A stretch of 64,000 nucleotides of DNA from Comamonas endophytica (GCF_023634805.2 NZ_CP106882.1:434001-498000); one strand, 5' to 3'. Numbered from the stretch's first letter, positions 8,977 to 18,951 are shown. Translations and numbers: made by a program. The notes: generated by a model from the sequence alone, not told the origin.

Positions 8977-9711
8977 ATGAGCAAGCAACTCGATAAAGTC
9001 ATTTTGATCACTGGTGCCAGCAGCGGTATCGGCGAATCCACGGCGAGGCTTCTGGCCGCCAACGGCGCCACCGTAGTGCTGGGCGCGCGCCGTATGGAAA
9101 AACTGCAGCATATCGTGGCCGACATCCGGAGCGCAGGCGGGGTGGCAGAGGCCAAGGAGGTGGATGTCACCCAGCGTGCGCAAGTGCAGGCATTTGCTGA
9201 CCATGCCATTGCGCGATTCGGGCGCCTCGATGCCATCATCAACAACGCTGGCGTCATGCCGCTGTCCCCGCTGGCAGCGTTGCAAGTCGATGAGTGGGAT
9301 TGGATGATCGACGTCAACATACGCGGCGTGCTGCACGGCATTGCCGCTGTATTGCCTGCAATGCGCCGCCAAGGTCACGGGCATGTCGTGAACATCGCCT
9401 CGATAGGCGCACATGCGGTGTCCCCGACCGCAGCGGTCTATTGCGCCACCAAATATGCGGTATGGGCCATCTCGGAGGGACTGCGACAGGAAAGCAGCGA
9501 TATTCGAGTGACCACCATCAGCCCGGGTGTCACGGAATCCGAACTGGCTGAGAGCATTTCGGATGAGTCAGGCCGCCAGGCGATGAAGGAATTTCGCAAA
9601 GTGGCTATCAGTGCTTCGGCGGTAGCGCGGGCCATCCTTTTTGCCATATCGCAGCCAGAAGATATCGATACCAGCGAAATCATTGTTCGCCCCACGGCAA
9701 GCCCGCACTGA
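8977..9711 (+). CDS. SDR family NAD(P)-dependent oxidoreductase
   Basis: A 244-residue classical short-chain dehydrogenase. GASSGIGE near residue 12 is the cofactor-binding glycine motif, NNAGVMPL follows, and YCATK is the catalytic YxxxK with Ser (NIASIG) before it. VLGARRMEKL suggests an Arg-rich loop favouring NADP. I chose the ATG at 8977 (MSKQLDKV) because the family starts there; 15 extra in-frame codons upstream are unlikely. It is divergent from and probably controlled by the LysR gene. Substrate is unknown. Confidence 0.9.
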   Translation: MSKQLDKVILITGASSGIGESTARLLAANGATVVLGARRMEKLQHIVADIRSAGGVAEAKEVDVTQRAQVQAFADHAIARFGRLDAIINNAGVMPLSPLAALQVDEWDWMIDVNIRGVLHGIAAVLPAMRRQGHGHVVNIASIGAHAVSPTAAVYCATKYAVWAISEGLRQESSDIRVTTISPGVTESELAESISDESGRQAMKEFRKVAISASAVARAILFAISQPEDIDTSEIIVRPTASPH

Positions 9712-10322
9712 GGGTGCTAAGCGTCGTACCAGTGATTGACGATGGCCGTTTACGGACGTTGCATCCGCTTCGATGTAAAAGATCAAGGCCATACCGCGCA
9801 CCGCGCTGAGCAAGGCCATATAGGTCACGGCAAGCGGCGCTTATCGAATGCAATATATTTCTACCTTCGTCAGGACCGCCAACCAGCGGTTGCCTGCACC
9901 AGGCGGCGGCCCGCCAGGCGCTCACGAAGCTGCAAAACCACTGGGCATTCAACCTCACCGCACCACGGCAACATACGCCTCACCGCGAACGGGCAGCAGT
10001 TTGCGAAGTGCACGGCGCCGAGCTCAAAGCCCGCGTTTGGTGGCTCTCGGTGCCTCGGAAAATTCTGGAACTGCGCCACGAAGCCCATACCAGTGCCAGT
10101 GACCCTGCGGTGAGCGGGGACAGTGGATGATACGTGGGCTCGCCAGAGAAAGAGCAGAATGCACATGCGGCCAGCCACCGCGACAGCGCTCAGGACAAGC
10201 ACGGTGTACTGGGCTCGCATGCAGATCAAAGGCCGGAACCCGACGCCATGTTCCCGTGGCCAGGAATGGAGGATGCGCGCGGCGAACGGGATCCCTTCCG
10301 TGGAACCCCACAGTTGACCAGA
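9712..10322. other. Intergenic stretch, nothing recognised
   Basis: About 610 bp between the SDR and the antiporter. All frames give short, non-family-like sequence. The antiporter frame is open here back to 10134, but the peptide is polar and unlike any antiporter N-terminus. Confidence 0.4.
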
Positions 10323-11621
10323 ATGCAGCTTCAAATTGATCTTGCCCCCGACCCCTACATTCTCGTCTTGACCGGGGCAGGGCTGCTCATTGCCTTGGTG
10401 GCGTGGTTGCCGCTGGCGCTGCGTCGTCTGCCTTTGACCCTGCCGATTGTCTGCATTGGCCTGGGCGCGGCGATCTTCTGGCTGCCCCAGGTGACGCTTG
10501 ATCCGCTTCCGATGCTCTACCCTGAGATCACCGAGCGCTTCTCCGAGTTCGTGGTCATCATCGCCCTCATGGGAGCTGGCCTCAAACTCGATAGGATCTT
10601 CAGCTTCCGGACGTGGGGCATCACGTGGCGGCTGATCGCCATCACCATGCCGCTCAGCATCGCCGCGATCACCTTCATCGCTGGATGGTGGATGGGTCTG
10701 TCATGGACCGTAGCGCTCCTCCTCGGTGCGGCCCTGGCTCCGACCGATCCAGTCCTTGCCGCCGACGTCCAGGTGGGGCCGCCGAAGTCGGGCGCGGAGG
10801 ACGAGGTCCGGTTCGGGCTGACCTCGGAGGCGGGCATGAACGACGGCTTCGCATTTCCGTTCGTTCATCTCGCGATTGCGTTGTCGCTGTCCGCCACGAC
10901 TGGAGAACCTTGGTTCACCAAGTGGGTCACCTACAACGTCCTGTGGGAACTCGGCGCCGGGGTCGGCGCCGGCTACGCCATCGGACGCGCCTTCGGATGG
11001 CTCACCTTCCACGTCCCCGCGAAGACCAAGCTGGCAAAGACCGGCGACGGCCTGATCGCCCTATCGGCGACGTTCGTCTCCTACGGCTTGACGGAGCTCA
11101 TCCAATGCTACGGCTTCCTCGCCGTGTTCGTCACCGCCCTGACGTTCCGCCACGCGCACCGCGACCACGACTTCCATCTCCAGATGCACGAGTTGATCGG
11201 GCAGATCGAGCGCATCGTGATGATGGTGCTGCTCATCCTGTTCGGAGGCGCCCTCGTCAGCGGGCTGCTCGATGCCCTGCGATGGATCGATGTTGCGGCC
11301 GTGGTCGTCATCCTGTTGGTCGTGCGGCCGGTCACGGGACTTCTCGGTCTGATCGGGCACAAGGCGGATTGGCGGGAAAGGCTGACGCTGGCGTTCTTCG
11401 GTATCCGCGGTGTCGGCTCGATTTACTACCTGGCCTTCGGCCTGAACCACATGCAAAACGTCCAGGGCGGCGAACGCCTGTGGGCCATCGTCGGCCTCGT
11501 GATTCTCGCGTCGATCCTGATGCACGGCATAACGGTCACGCCCGTCATGCGTGGGCTCGACCGCAGTCGGGGCCGCGATCCGGACGCAGATGAGGCCACC
11601 GCGCCGCCCGGGCCACGGTGA
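10323..11621 (+). CDS. Cation:proton antiporter (CPA1/NhaP type)
   Basis: A 432-residue integral membrane protein with about 12 helices. It contains the CPA1 hallmarks GAALAPTDPVLAADVQVG and the acidic pair EAGMNDGFAFPFV, in which the Asn-Asp binds the exchanged cation. GIRGVGSIYYLAF near the C-terminus is also typical. I start at the internal ATG at 10323 (MQLQIDLAPDP) because the preceding 63 codons are polar. It probably exports Na+ or K+ in exchange for H+. It stands alone, with no obvious operon partner. Confidence 0.85.
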   Translation: MQLQIDLAPDPYILVLTGAGLLIALVAWLPLALRRLPLTLPIVCIGLGAAIFWLPQVTLDPLPMLYPEITERFSEFVVIIALMGAGLKLDRIFSFRTWGITWRLIAITMPLSIAAITFIAGWWMGLSWTVALLLGAALAPTDPVLAADVQVGPPKSGAEDEVRFGLTSEAGMNDGFAFPFVHLAIALSLSATTGEPWFTKWVTYNVLWELGAGVGAGYAIGRAFGWLTFHVPAKTKLAKTGDGLIALSATFVSYGLTELIQCYGFLAVFVTALTFRHAHRDHDFHLQMHELIGQIERIVMMVLLILFGGALVSGLLDALRWIDVAAVVVILLVVRPVTGLLGLIGHKADWRERLTLAFFGIRGVGSIYYLAFGLNHMQNVQGGERLWAIVGLVILASILMHGITVTPVMRGLDRSRGRDPDADEATAPPGPR

Positions 11622-11918
11622 AAATCATCTACCCCGCGCTGAAGCTTTGAATTCCCCACGGCTGCCAAAGCGCGCAAATCGGCAAAGCCGCAATGCACTT
11701 GCATGCAGGTCGCATATCGACCTGCCCAAGCCCTTGTGCTGACAGTTGCACCCAGAGCATCAACGATTGCAAACCTTGCAATATACAAAATTATCACGAA
11801 TGCCGATCATTCGACCTGGCTTTGCACGCTGCCCAGGTGACCTGACCGCTTCAGTCGCCCAGGTTCCGCAGGGCAAGACTGGCGCTGTTTCCATTCCTTC
11901 CCATCTACCCCTTCGACA

Positions 11919-12725
11919 ATGAACAAATTTCTCCTGAAGACCACCCGCCGCGCCGCTTTGCTGGCCGCTGGCTTGGTCCTTGCCGGGTGCAGCAGTGTCG
12001 GCAACCAGCCGGCCACGAAGGAACTGCATGTGATGACCTCTGGCGGCTTCACCGCGGCCTATGACGAACTGCGGCCACAGTTCGAGAAGCAGTCAGGCTA
12101 CGTGGTGAAGACTGCCTACGGTGCCTCCACCGGTGGCGCCAGCGATTCCATCCCCAGTCGCCTGGGACGCGGCGAGCCTGCCGACATCGTGATACTTGCC
12201 CGCACCGCACTCGATGCGCTGGTCAAGGACGGCAAGGTCGTCCCGGGAAGCCAGGTCGACTTGGTGAAGTCTTCGATCGGCGTCGTGGTCAGGCAAGGCG
12301 CACCGCGCCCCGACATCGGCACGGTGGATGCCTTCAAGCGCGCGTTGTTGAATGCGCCCTCCATCGCCTATTCGGCCAGCGCCAGCGGCATCTACTATGA
12401 AACGGAGCTGATGAAGAAGCTGGGCGTCGAGAATGAACTCAAGCCCAAGAGCCGGCGCATCCTGAGCGAGCGCGTGGGTACGGTCGTGGCGCGCGGCGAT
12501 GCGGCGGTCGGCCTGCAGCAGGTCAGCGAGCTGCTGCCGATCCCGGGTGTCGACTTCGTGGGCAAGATCCCTGAAGAGCTCCAGCGCGTGACCGTTTTCT
12601 CGGCGGGTATCGCTGCTTCGTCCAGGAACCCGGACGCTGCACGTGAGCTGATCAAGTTTCTCTCCTCGGAGCCTGCCGTCCCCGCCATCGTCAAGTCGGG
12701 GCTGGAGCCGTATCGCGCCCGGTGA
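11919..12725 (+). CDS. ModA-like substrate-binding lipoprotein
   Basis: A 268-residue exported protein. The lipobox LVLAGC (Cys24) marks it as a lipoprotein. The rest matches the SBP_bac_11 (molybdate-binding ModA-like) fold: ELHVMTSGGFTAAYDELRPQ, SRLGRGEPADIVIL, and YSASASGIYYETELMKKLG. No ABC permease or ATPase is adjacent, so this is an orphan binding protein; such orphans in Burkholderiales often do not bind molybdate. It ends 59 bp before the convergent Bug gene. Ligand unknown. Confidence 0.85.
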   Translation: MNKFLLKTTRRAALLAAGLVLAGCSSVGNQPATKELHVMTSGGFTAAYDELRPQFEKQSGYVVKTAYGASTGGASDSIPSRLGRGEPADIVILARTALDALVKDGKVVPGSQVDLVKSSIGVVVRQGAPRPDIGTVDAFKRALLNAPSIAYSASASGIYYETELMKKLGVENELKPKSRRILSERVGTVVARGDAAVGLQQVSELLPIPGVDFVGKIPEELQRVTVFSAGIAASSRNPDAARELIKFLSSEPAVPAIVKSGLEPYRAR

Positions 12726-12784
12726 TCGGGCCCTCGCACCATCTTGGTCGTTGCAGTATCGGATGAACCCTTTGGGCCGTTCGA

Positions 12785-13759
12785 TCAATCGGCGGTGAGC
12801 TTGCGTTCCCGGACGATCCTGCCCCACTTGCCGTGCTCGGCCGCGATGAACTTGCCCAATTCGTCACGGCTTCCTGGCGCTGCTGTCTGGCCATGCTTCA
12901 GAAGGTTCTCGCGGACCTCCGGCGTATTCAGCACTTTGACCAGCTCGACGTTCCAGCGATCCAACAACGGCTTTGGCGTCTTCGCCGAGGCCACGAAGGC
13001 GTACCAGTTGGTGGCGTTGAAGCCGGGATATGTCTCGGCGACCGTTGGAACGTTGGGCAGGTAGGCAGGACGGCTCAGGCCAGTCGTCGCCAGGGGAATG
13101 AGCTTGCCGGACTCGATATGCGGCAAGGCGGTGGGTGGCGCCGCGTAAAAAGACGTGACCCGATCGCCCAGCACATCCTGCAAGGCCGGAGCCCCGCCCT
13201 TGTAAGGCACATGCAGCGTGTCGATCTTGGCGACATCATTGAGCAACTCTCCCGCCATATGCGCGGCAGACCCGGGCCCGGTGGACGCGAAGTCCAGCTT
13301 CCCAGGAGCCCGCTTGGCCTTGGCGATGAACTCCCCCAAGGTCTTGATGCCGGTGCTGGCAGGAACAACGAGCACGTTGGGAAAGGTGACCCCCATGGTG
13401 ATGGGCGCCAGATCCTTGAGCGGGTCGTAGGCGAGCTTCATGAAATGGGGCGCGATGCTCAATGGACCGATGGAGCCGAACAGCAGCATCGAACCATCCG
13501 CGGGCCCGTTGGCGACCTGCGCATGGGCCAGGTTGCCGCCTGCACCGGGTTTATTTTCCACCACCACGGACTGGCCGATGTTCTCCCCGAGTTTCCTGGC
13601 AATCACCCGGGCGGCGATATCGGCTGAACCACCAGCAGCGAAGCCGACCACCATCGTCACGGGCTTTTTAGGGGGGAAATCCTGGGCATGGGCAGCCGTG
13701 AAGGCCAAAGGGAATCCAGCCACCATTGCGGCGGCAGCAGTCAGTGCAAGTCGTTTCAT
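12785..13759 (-). CDS. Bug-family tripartite tricarboxylate transporter binding protein
   Basis: A 324-residue periplasmic binding protein. Signal peptide ends at AHAQ (about residue 24), then FPPKKPVTMVVGFAAGGSAD, VVVENKPGAGG and the conserved HVPYKGGAPALQD place it in the Bug (BctC/TctC) family, which binds carboxylates or related small molecules by a Venus-flytrap fold. The start at 13759 has a good ribosome site (GGAGACC). A longer open frame upstream is antisense to the LysR gene. No TctA/TctB membrane genes are nearby. Divergent from the LysR gene, which probably regulates it. Confidence 0.9.
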   Translation of the reverse strand: MKRLALTAAAAMVAGFPLAFTAAHAQDFPPKKPVTMVVGFAAGGSADIAARVIARKLGENIGQSVVVENKPGAGGNLAHAQVANGPADGSMLLFGSIGPLSIAPHFMKLAYDPLKDLAPITMGVTFPNVLVVPASTGIKTLGEFIAKAKRAPGKLDFASTGPGSAAHMAGELLNDVAKIDTLHVPYKGGAPALQDVLGDRVTSFYAAPPTALPHIESGKLIPLATTGLSRPAYLPNVPTVAETYPGFNATNWYAFVASAKTPKPLLDRWNVELVKVLNTPEVRENLLKHGQTAAPGSRDELGKFIAAEHGKWGRIVRERKLTAD

Positions 13760-13824
13760 AAGGTCTCCGTGAGCAGGCCAAGACATGGTCGACCTGCATG
13801 GCGCGATGCTATCCCCGGAGTAAT

Positions 13825-13841
13825 ATTGTGTGAATTGCAAT
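13825..13841. promoter_or_regulatory. LysR-type operator between Bug and LysR genes
   Basis: ATTG-N9-CAAT, which contains T-N11-A, lies between the divergent genes. It overlaps the alternative GTG start of the LysR gene at 13830 and so supports the ATG at 13860 as the true start. Confidence 0.5.
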
Positions 13842-13859
13842 TTATGGAACGATTGCTGC

Positions 13860-14753
13860 ATGCAACGCATTAAGTTCGACATAGGCGAATTGATGGCATT
13901 CGTGGTCACGGCGGAAAAACGCAACTTCCGGCTGGCAGCCGAGGCCCTGTTTCTGTCTCCTCCGGCTTTGAGTCGCCGGGTAGAGCGGCTCGAGACAGCG
14001 GTGGGAGCGCGGTTGCTCGAGCGCACCACCCGACATGTCGAACTGACGGCGGTAGGCCAGGAGTTCCTGCAGGAGGCGCGCGCAGCGCTGGCCACGCTGG
14101 ATGACGCAGTGCTGAGAGTGGCTAGCCAACTCCAGCTGCGACGTGGACGGGTCACCGTTGCCTGCATTCCCTCCGTCGCCACCCATTTGCTGCCTGCGGT
14201 ATTGCGGGCTTTCGCGCTGGAACAGCCTGAAGTGCAAGTGCATGTCATCGATGAAAGCGCCCAGCAGGTCTTGGACTGCGTGCTGCGCGGAGAAGCCGAC
14301 TTCGGGGTGAGCTTCACTGGGAGCCAGGAATCGTCACTTCGGTTCGAGGCTTTGACACGTGAACGCTACATGTTGGCCATGCCGCATGACCACCCGTGGG
14401 CCAACAGAGCGGAGGTGGCGTGGGCGGAACTGGCTGGGAAGCGGCTGGTGTCGGTGTCACATCTCAGCGCCAACCGCTTGCTGTTGGACCAGGTGATGGC
14501 AGAACTGCCGGAGCAGCCCGTCGCATGGTACGAGTGCAATCATGTCTCCGGTGCATTGGCTTTGGTCGAGGCTGGGCTGGGCATGGCAGCCCTCCCACAA
14601 CTTGCGCTGCGTCAATCGAATCGGGAGGTCCGCGGCGTGCCATTGACAGGGCCAGAGGTATGGAGAACGTTGGGTCTGATTCAAAAGCGCGATCGGGTGC
14701 TCAGTCCTTCAGCGCAAGCACTGCGCGAATGCATCTTGAAAACCCGGCACTGA
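13860..14753 (+). CDS. LysR-family transcriptional regulator
   Basis: A 297-residue LysR protein with an N-terminal winged helix (FRLAAEALFLSPPALSRRVE, then RLETAVGARLLERTTRHVEL) and an effector domain opening with RGRVTVACIPSVATHLLPAVL, which resembles the CynR/CbbR/GltR-type group. It is divergent from the Bug gene and likely controls it. A GTG at 13830 would add ten residues, but the putative operator overlaps it, so I prefer the ATG at 13860. Confidence 0.9.
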   Translation: MQRIKFDIGELMAFVVTAEKRNFRLAAEALFLSPPALSRRVERLETAVGARLLERTTRHVELTAVGQEFLQEARAALATLDDAVLRVASQLQLRRGRVTVACIPSVATHLLPAVLRAFALEQPEVQVHVIDESAQQVLDCVLRGEADFGVSFTGSQESSLRFEALTRERYMLAMPHDHPWANRAEVAWAELAGKRLVSVSHLSANRLLLDQVMAELPEQPVAWYECNHVSGALALVEAGLGMAALPQLALRQSNREVRGVPLTGPEVWRTLGLIQKRDRVLSPSAQALRECILKTRH

Positions 14754-14954
14754 TTGCCCCAAGAAAGGAAGTGCGGGGCATGGCATGCAGCAGTGGCCGC
14801 TGCCGTGGTGGCAGGCCAATTGCCGGCGACATTCGGTCGCTTTGCCGGCGTGATGCCGTCAGAGATCAGTGGCAAGCTGCGCGTGTCGGTTGGTCGTGAC
14901 AAGCCCAGGCCACTGGCGCTTGCCGACCCAGATGGAGCTGCCAATGCGGCATGA
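14754..14954 (+). pseudogene. Bug-family binding protein remnant
   Basis: The frame reads VVAGQLPATFGRFAGVMP, then SGKLRVSVGRDKPRPLA. It matches VVAGQLPVTFGSFPGVMP and SGKLRVLGVAADKPTPLA of the intact Bug gene at 38279-39256 in this same window. Only about 45 residues from the second lobe survive; the signal peptide, ligand loop and C-terminus are absent. It is a clear decayed copy located directly after a LysR gene, perhaps its former target. Confidence 0.7.
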
Positions 14955-15252
14955 ACGCAGGCTGCATCATGTTGCCACCCAGTTGCCGAACAGATGTCTT
15001 TTGCAACTTGCGTCGATCGGTTGCATCCACGGCCAACAGCGGACGTTGGCCCGGGTGTCGAAAGACTGGCAGTCGGCCTTTGTCACGACTCCGTTTGGCA
15101 GCTGCATAACGCTGAAATTGGTGAGATCGTGAGAGGCACTCTGTCGCCGATAGTGCTTGGCCGGACCTTGTCGCAGCAAGCCGTCCTACGTGGGCCCGGC
15201 TGGCGGATGGTTAAGTTGGTTCGACTCATCCACTAAGTGTGCTGGAGCTGAC

Positions 15253-17307
15253 ATGCAAAAACACCGGAACAGCTTTTCCGAATCGCCTAAGCCTTTTGAA
15301 GCGACCGATCTGTATCTGCATTTCAAAATCACCGAACTGGAAGGCTCGCCCACGGACGAACGTGTCGCGTGCACGGTCCAGTCGGTCGACCGTGAGAACG
15401 ACAGCTACCGCACCAAGATCTGGACCTACCCGACGGCTGCACCTGCGGGCGGGGCAGGCACCCAGATCACGCAGGGCAACTGCAACGACCACTCGCCCCA
15501 CTGGTCGCCCGATGGCCGCCAGTTGGCCTTTGTCTCCGACCGCAATGGCGGCGCGCAGATCTATCTGCTGGGCATGGCCTCGGCGGGTGACGCAAGCGCC
15601 AGCGGCGGCGAAGCGCGCCAGCTCAGCCAACTGCCGGGCGGGGCCACCAGCCTGCGCTGGATGCCGGACGGCCGGGCCCTGCTGGCGACGTCGGCGGTGG
15701 CGGTGGATCCGAACCTGCGCGGCGCACGCAGCACCCAGGCTGCACCCGCGCGCGCGAAAACTGCGGCCGAGGTGGTCTGGAAGCTGCCCTACAAATCCGA
15801 CGGCATGGGCTATTTGCTCGCGCGCGAGATCCACCTGTTCAAGATCGATGCGACCACGGGCGATGGCACCCAGCTGACCAACGGAGCCTTCGACGTGCTG
15901 GCGCACAGCGTCTCGCACGACGGCCAGCAGCTTGCCTACGTCCGCACCCGCGAAGGCCGCTTTGCGCATGAAACCGATCTGTGGACTTGCACGGCCGATG
16001 GCGAAAACCATGTGTGCGTGGTGAATACCCATGCACACACCATGCAGCCCATGTGGTCGCCTTCGGGCCGCTACATCGCGTTCACGGGGGCAGTGCAGGC
16101 GGGCGACGCCGTGGCTTGGCTGTGGCTGTACGACACCGCCACCGGCAAGACGCGGCAGCTCGGCGATGTCGAGGTGGCGGACCCGATGTCGGTGCACTGG
16201 AAGGACGACAACACCCTCGTGTTCTTGCGTGCACACCGTGGCCGCCACGAGGTCGCGCGCATGACGCTGGACGGGAAGCACAAGACGCTGCTGGGCGGTG
16301 ACCACCAGATCGGCGCTTTCGGCTGGACGGCCAAGCACTTCGCCATGGCCATCGACCACCCCGCGCAGCCATGCGAGCTGCATGTGTGCGGTGGCCAGGA
16401 CTGCAACAACAGCCTGCACCAGGTCAGCGACCTCAACCCCTGGTGGAAAGAGCGCACGGCGATCCAGGTCGATGCAGTGTCCTTCCAGGTGCCGGGAGAC
16501 AGCGACGAGACTGAAGAGATCGAAGGCTGGCTCATCCGTGCGAAAGACAACACCGGCCCGTCGCCCCTGTTCAATGACATACACGGTGGTCCCGCAGCCT
16601 ATGCGTTGCTGGACTTTGACAGCACGGTGCATTGGCAGGTGCTGTGCTCTCAAGGCTGGGCGATTCTCGCACTCAACGCCGTTGGCTCCGCGAGCTTCGG
16701 ACAGGACTTCAATCACCGGCTCGCGGGACTATGGGGCATGCTCGACATGCCGCAGCACCTGGCGGCCATTGCTTCGCTGCAGGCCGACGGCGTGTGCGAT
16801 GAGCGCCTGGCCGTCTGCGGAAAGTCGTACGGCGGCTACCTCACCGCCTGGACCATCGGCCACACCGACCTCTTCAAGGCGGCCGTGGTGATGGCGCCCG
16901 TAGGCAACATCGAGACCCACTACGGCACGTCGGACGGCGGCTACTACGCCGATCCTTTCTATATGGCCACCGCGCCCCGTTTCGACCGCGAAAAGGCGCG
17001 CAGCCTGTCGCCGCTGCAGCACATCGAGAAAGCGAACACGCCCACGCTGTTCATGCAGGGCAAGGAGGACGAACGCTGCCCGAAGTGCCAATCCGAAGAG
17101 CTGTTTGTGAGCTTCATGCGCGCCAGCGATTCGCCCACCGAACTGGTGCTGTACCCCGACGAGGGCCACGGCTTTTTGGGCGAAGGTGCGCCGGCATGCC
17201 GTGCCGACGCGTCGCAGCGAATCGTCAATTGGGTCTCGCAGCATGTGCTGTCGGGAGAAGGCACGGCCGCCAGTGCCGTGCGCCGGACGAAGGTCAGCAG
17301 CGTTTGA
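15253..17307 (+). CDS. S9 family peptidase (acylaminoacyl/dipeptidyl peptidase type)
   Basis: A 684-residue serine peptidase. The N-terminal two thirds is a WD40-like beta-propeller with repeated WSPDGR-type blades (HWSPDGRQLAFVSDR, MWSPSGRYIAFTG). The C-terminal alpha/beta hydrolase has the nucleophile elbow GKSYGG, the acid in MQGKEDERCP and the catalytic His in DEGHGF. It is probably cytoplasmic because no signal peptide is visible. I chose the ATG at 15253 (MQKHRNSF), preceded by GGAG, over a longer frame from 15157. It trims short peptides; specificity is unknown. Confidence 0.9.
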   Translation: MQKHRNSFSESPKPFEATDLYLHFKITELEGSPTDERVACTVQSVDRENDSYRTKIWTYPTAAPAGGAGTQITQGNCNDHSPHWSPDGRQLAFVSDRNGGAQIYLLGMASAGDASASGGEARQLSQLPGGATSLRWMPDGRALLATSAVAVDPNLRGARSTQAAPARAKTAAEVVWKLPYKSDGMGYLLAREIHLFKIDATTGDGTQLTNGAFDVLAHSVSHDGQQLAYVRTREGRFAHETDLWTCTADGENHVCVVNTHAHTMQPMWSPSGRYIAFTGAVQAGDAVAWLWLYDTATGKTRQLGDVEVADPMSVHWKDDNTLVFLRAHRGRHEVARMTLDGKHKTLLGGDHQIGAFGWTAKHFAMAIDHPAQPCELHVCGGQDCNNSLHQVSDLNPWWKERTAIQVDAVSFQVPGDSDETEEIEGWLIRAKDNTGPSPLFNDIHGGPAAYALLDFDSTVHWQVLCSQGWAILALNAVGSASFGQDFNHRLAGLWGMLDMPQHLAAIASLQADGVCDERLAVCGKSYGGYLTAWTIGHTDLFKAAVVMAPVGNIETHYGTSDGGYYADPFYMATAPRFDREKARSLSPLQHIEKANTPTLFMQGKEDERCPKCQSEELFVSFMRASDSPTELVLYPDEGHGFLGEGAPACRADASQRIVNWVSQHVLSGEGTAASAVRRTKVSSV

Positions 17308-17358
17308 GGACAGGATGGTCGGCTCACCATAACCCTGACGGAGAGGTCAAATTCAAGG

Positions 17359-17660
17359 ATGGAAAATCTCACACGTAACGCCTCTCCTCGCATCATCGCT
17401 ATCGGAGCTTCGTCCGGTGGGGTGGATACCACCTTCAAGCTGGCTGCTTCGCAGCAACCGACTTCCCGGTGCCGATTCTGTTGATCCAACAGGTGGGATC
17501 CTAGCCCAGTGGGTTGTGGAGGTTTGTGAGCGCACGCGGCGCCAACGCGGCAGTGCCTCCCACGGATGGGGCGATCCCGCAAGCGGGCAAAATTTTCATT
17601 GCGCCGCCGGACCATCACATGCTGTTCGACGGGGGGCGCTGCACCTTCACCGCGGCCTGC
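17359..17660 (+). pseudogene. Broken CheB-type methylesterase remnant
   Basis: The ATG at 17359 opens a frame reading IIAIGASSGGVDTTFKLAAS, the nucleophile region of CheB methylesterases, but stops at 17484 after 41 residues. In the next frame DFPVPILLIQQVG continues the family, then stops again, and further on GKIFIAPPDHHMLFDGG is the conserved APPDxHL motif. At least one frameshift and one stop break the gene and the C-terminal part is missing. Related intact proteins hydrolyse glutamyl methyl esters on chemoreceptors. Confidence 0.75.
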
Positions 17661-17822
17661 AAGAGCATCATGCCCGGCCTGCAATTGATGCGATGTTTCG
17701 CTCCGGGGAATGACTCCAGCCGCATGGGTTCTAGACAGGAGATCGATGGTCGGCCGAGAGCTGCGCGCGCGCATGCGCAGTGATGCGTGACAGGTCGGCA
17801 TAAGCGGTTAATCTGTGCGGCT

Positions 17823-18734
17823 GTGAACTACGCTCAACTCCTCTTCCCCGACTTCTCGCTGATCCTGCTGGGCTATCTGCTGTGCCGATTCACTCCGCTC
17901 AACCGCTCCGTCTGGCAAGGCGCAGAGGCACTGGTGTACTACCTGCTGTTTCCGGTGCTGCTGTTTCACTCGATCGTCAAAAGCCCGCTGGACTGGGCCG
18001 CCACGTCCAGTCTGATTGCCGCTGGCGTGAGCGCAGGGCTGGCAGGCATCGCGCTGGCCTATAGCCTGCCGTGGTGGCCCGGACTGCGCGGCAAGGTGCA
18101 GATTCGCGACCATGCCAGCTGCGCGCAGATCGCCTTTCGCTTCAACTCTTTCATCGGGCTGGCACTGGCCGACCGGCTTGCCGGCGCGCAGGGCCTGTTT
18201 TTCATCTCGGTGCTGATTGGTTTTTGCGTGCCCCTGTTCAATATCGCCGCGGTCTGGCCCATGGCGCGCGAGGGCCAGCAAAGCTTTGCCGGCCAGCTGG
18301 TGCGCAACCCGCTGATCGTCGCGACGGCCCTGGGCCTTGCGGCCAATTTGCTGGGTTTTCGCCTGCCCGAGTGGCTCGAACCACCGGTCTCGCGCATCGG
18401 CGCCGCGTCCATTGCGCTGGGATTGATGTCGGCCGGCGCAGGCATGCAGTTTGGTTTGCTCGCACAGGCAAAACGCCTGAGCGCGGCCGTGCTGGCCATC
18501 CGCCACCTGATCCAGCCCCTGCTTGCGCTGGCGGCCATCCATGTGTTTGGCCTGCAAGCGCAGCAAGCCTTGATCCTGCTGCTGTTTTCCGCGCTGCCCA
18601 CGGCATCGACTTGCTATGTGCTGGCGGCCCGGATGGGCTACAACGGGCCCTATGTGGCGGGCCTGGTCACGCTTTCCACTTTTCTGGGCGTGCTGAGCCT
18701 GCCCTATGCCTTGGCCTTGGTGCCTGCGCCGTAG
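17823..18734 (+). CDS. AEC family (auxin efflux carrier type) transporter
   Basis: A 303-residue membrane protein with about ten helices, including FSLILLGYLLCRFTPLN at the N-terminus and LLFSALPTASTCYVLAARMG near the C-terminus, the latter a hallmark of AEC (MdcF/YfdV-like) permeases. These export or import small organic acids. I chose the GTG at 17823 (VNYAQLLFPDF) because the family begins there; a GTG 36 bp upstream would add a polar dozen residues. Substrate unknown. Confidence 0.85.
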   Translation: MNYAQLLFPDFSLILLGYLLCRFTPLNRSVWQGAEALVYYLLFPVLLFHSIVKSPLDWAATSSLIAAGVSAGLAGIALAYSLPWWPGLRGKVQIRDHASCAQIAFRFNSFIGLALADRLAGAQGLFFISVLIGFCVPLFNIAAVWPMAREGQQSFAGQLVRNPLIVATALGLAANLLGFRLPEWLEPPVSRIGAASIALGLMSAGAGMQFGLLAQAKRLSAAVLAIRHLIQPLLALAAIHVFGLQAQQALILLLFSALPTASTCYVLAARMGYNGPYVAGLVTLSTFLGVLSLPYALALVPAP

Positions 18735-18951
18735 GCCGCGTATGGGCGACTGACGATTGTCGATCGACAGCGACTGTCTCAAAGCGCAGACATCGCTGAA
18801 CCATTGGCACTTTAGCCGAGGCCCCGTGGCGGAAAACCCATTCTTCTGTAGCGATCGAGCAGCGACATTCCGGGCGGCTCAAAGTGTCCAGGAAGTGCCG
18901 GCCGATTCAAAACACGAGGGCCGTGCGCGCGCAACCAGCGACAATCGGCCC

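Noticed and set aside
10134..10322. N-terminal extension of the antiporter
   Set aside because: 63 polar residues with no family similarity before the hydrophobic start at 10323.
9870..10334. 154-codon minus-strand open frame in the SDR-antiporter gap
   Set aside because: No recognisable motif, no ribosome site, composition unlike neighbouring genes.
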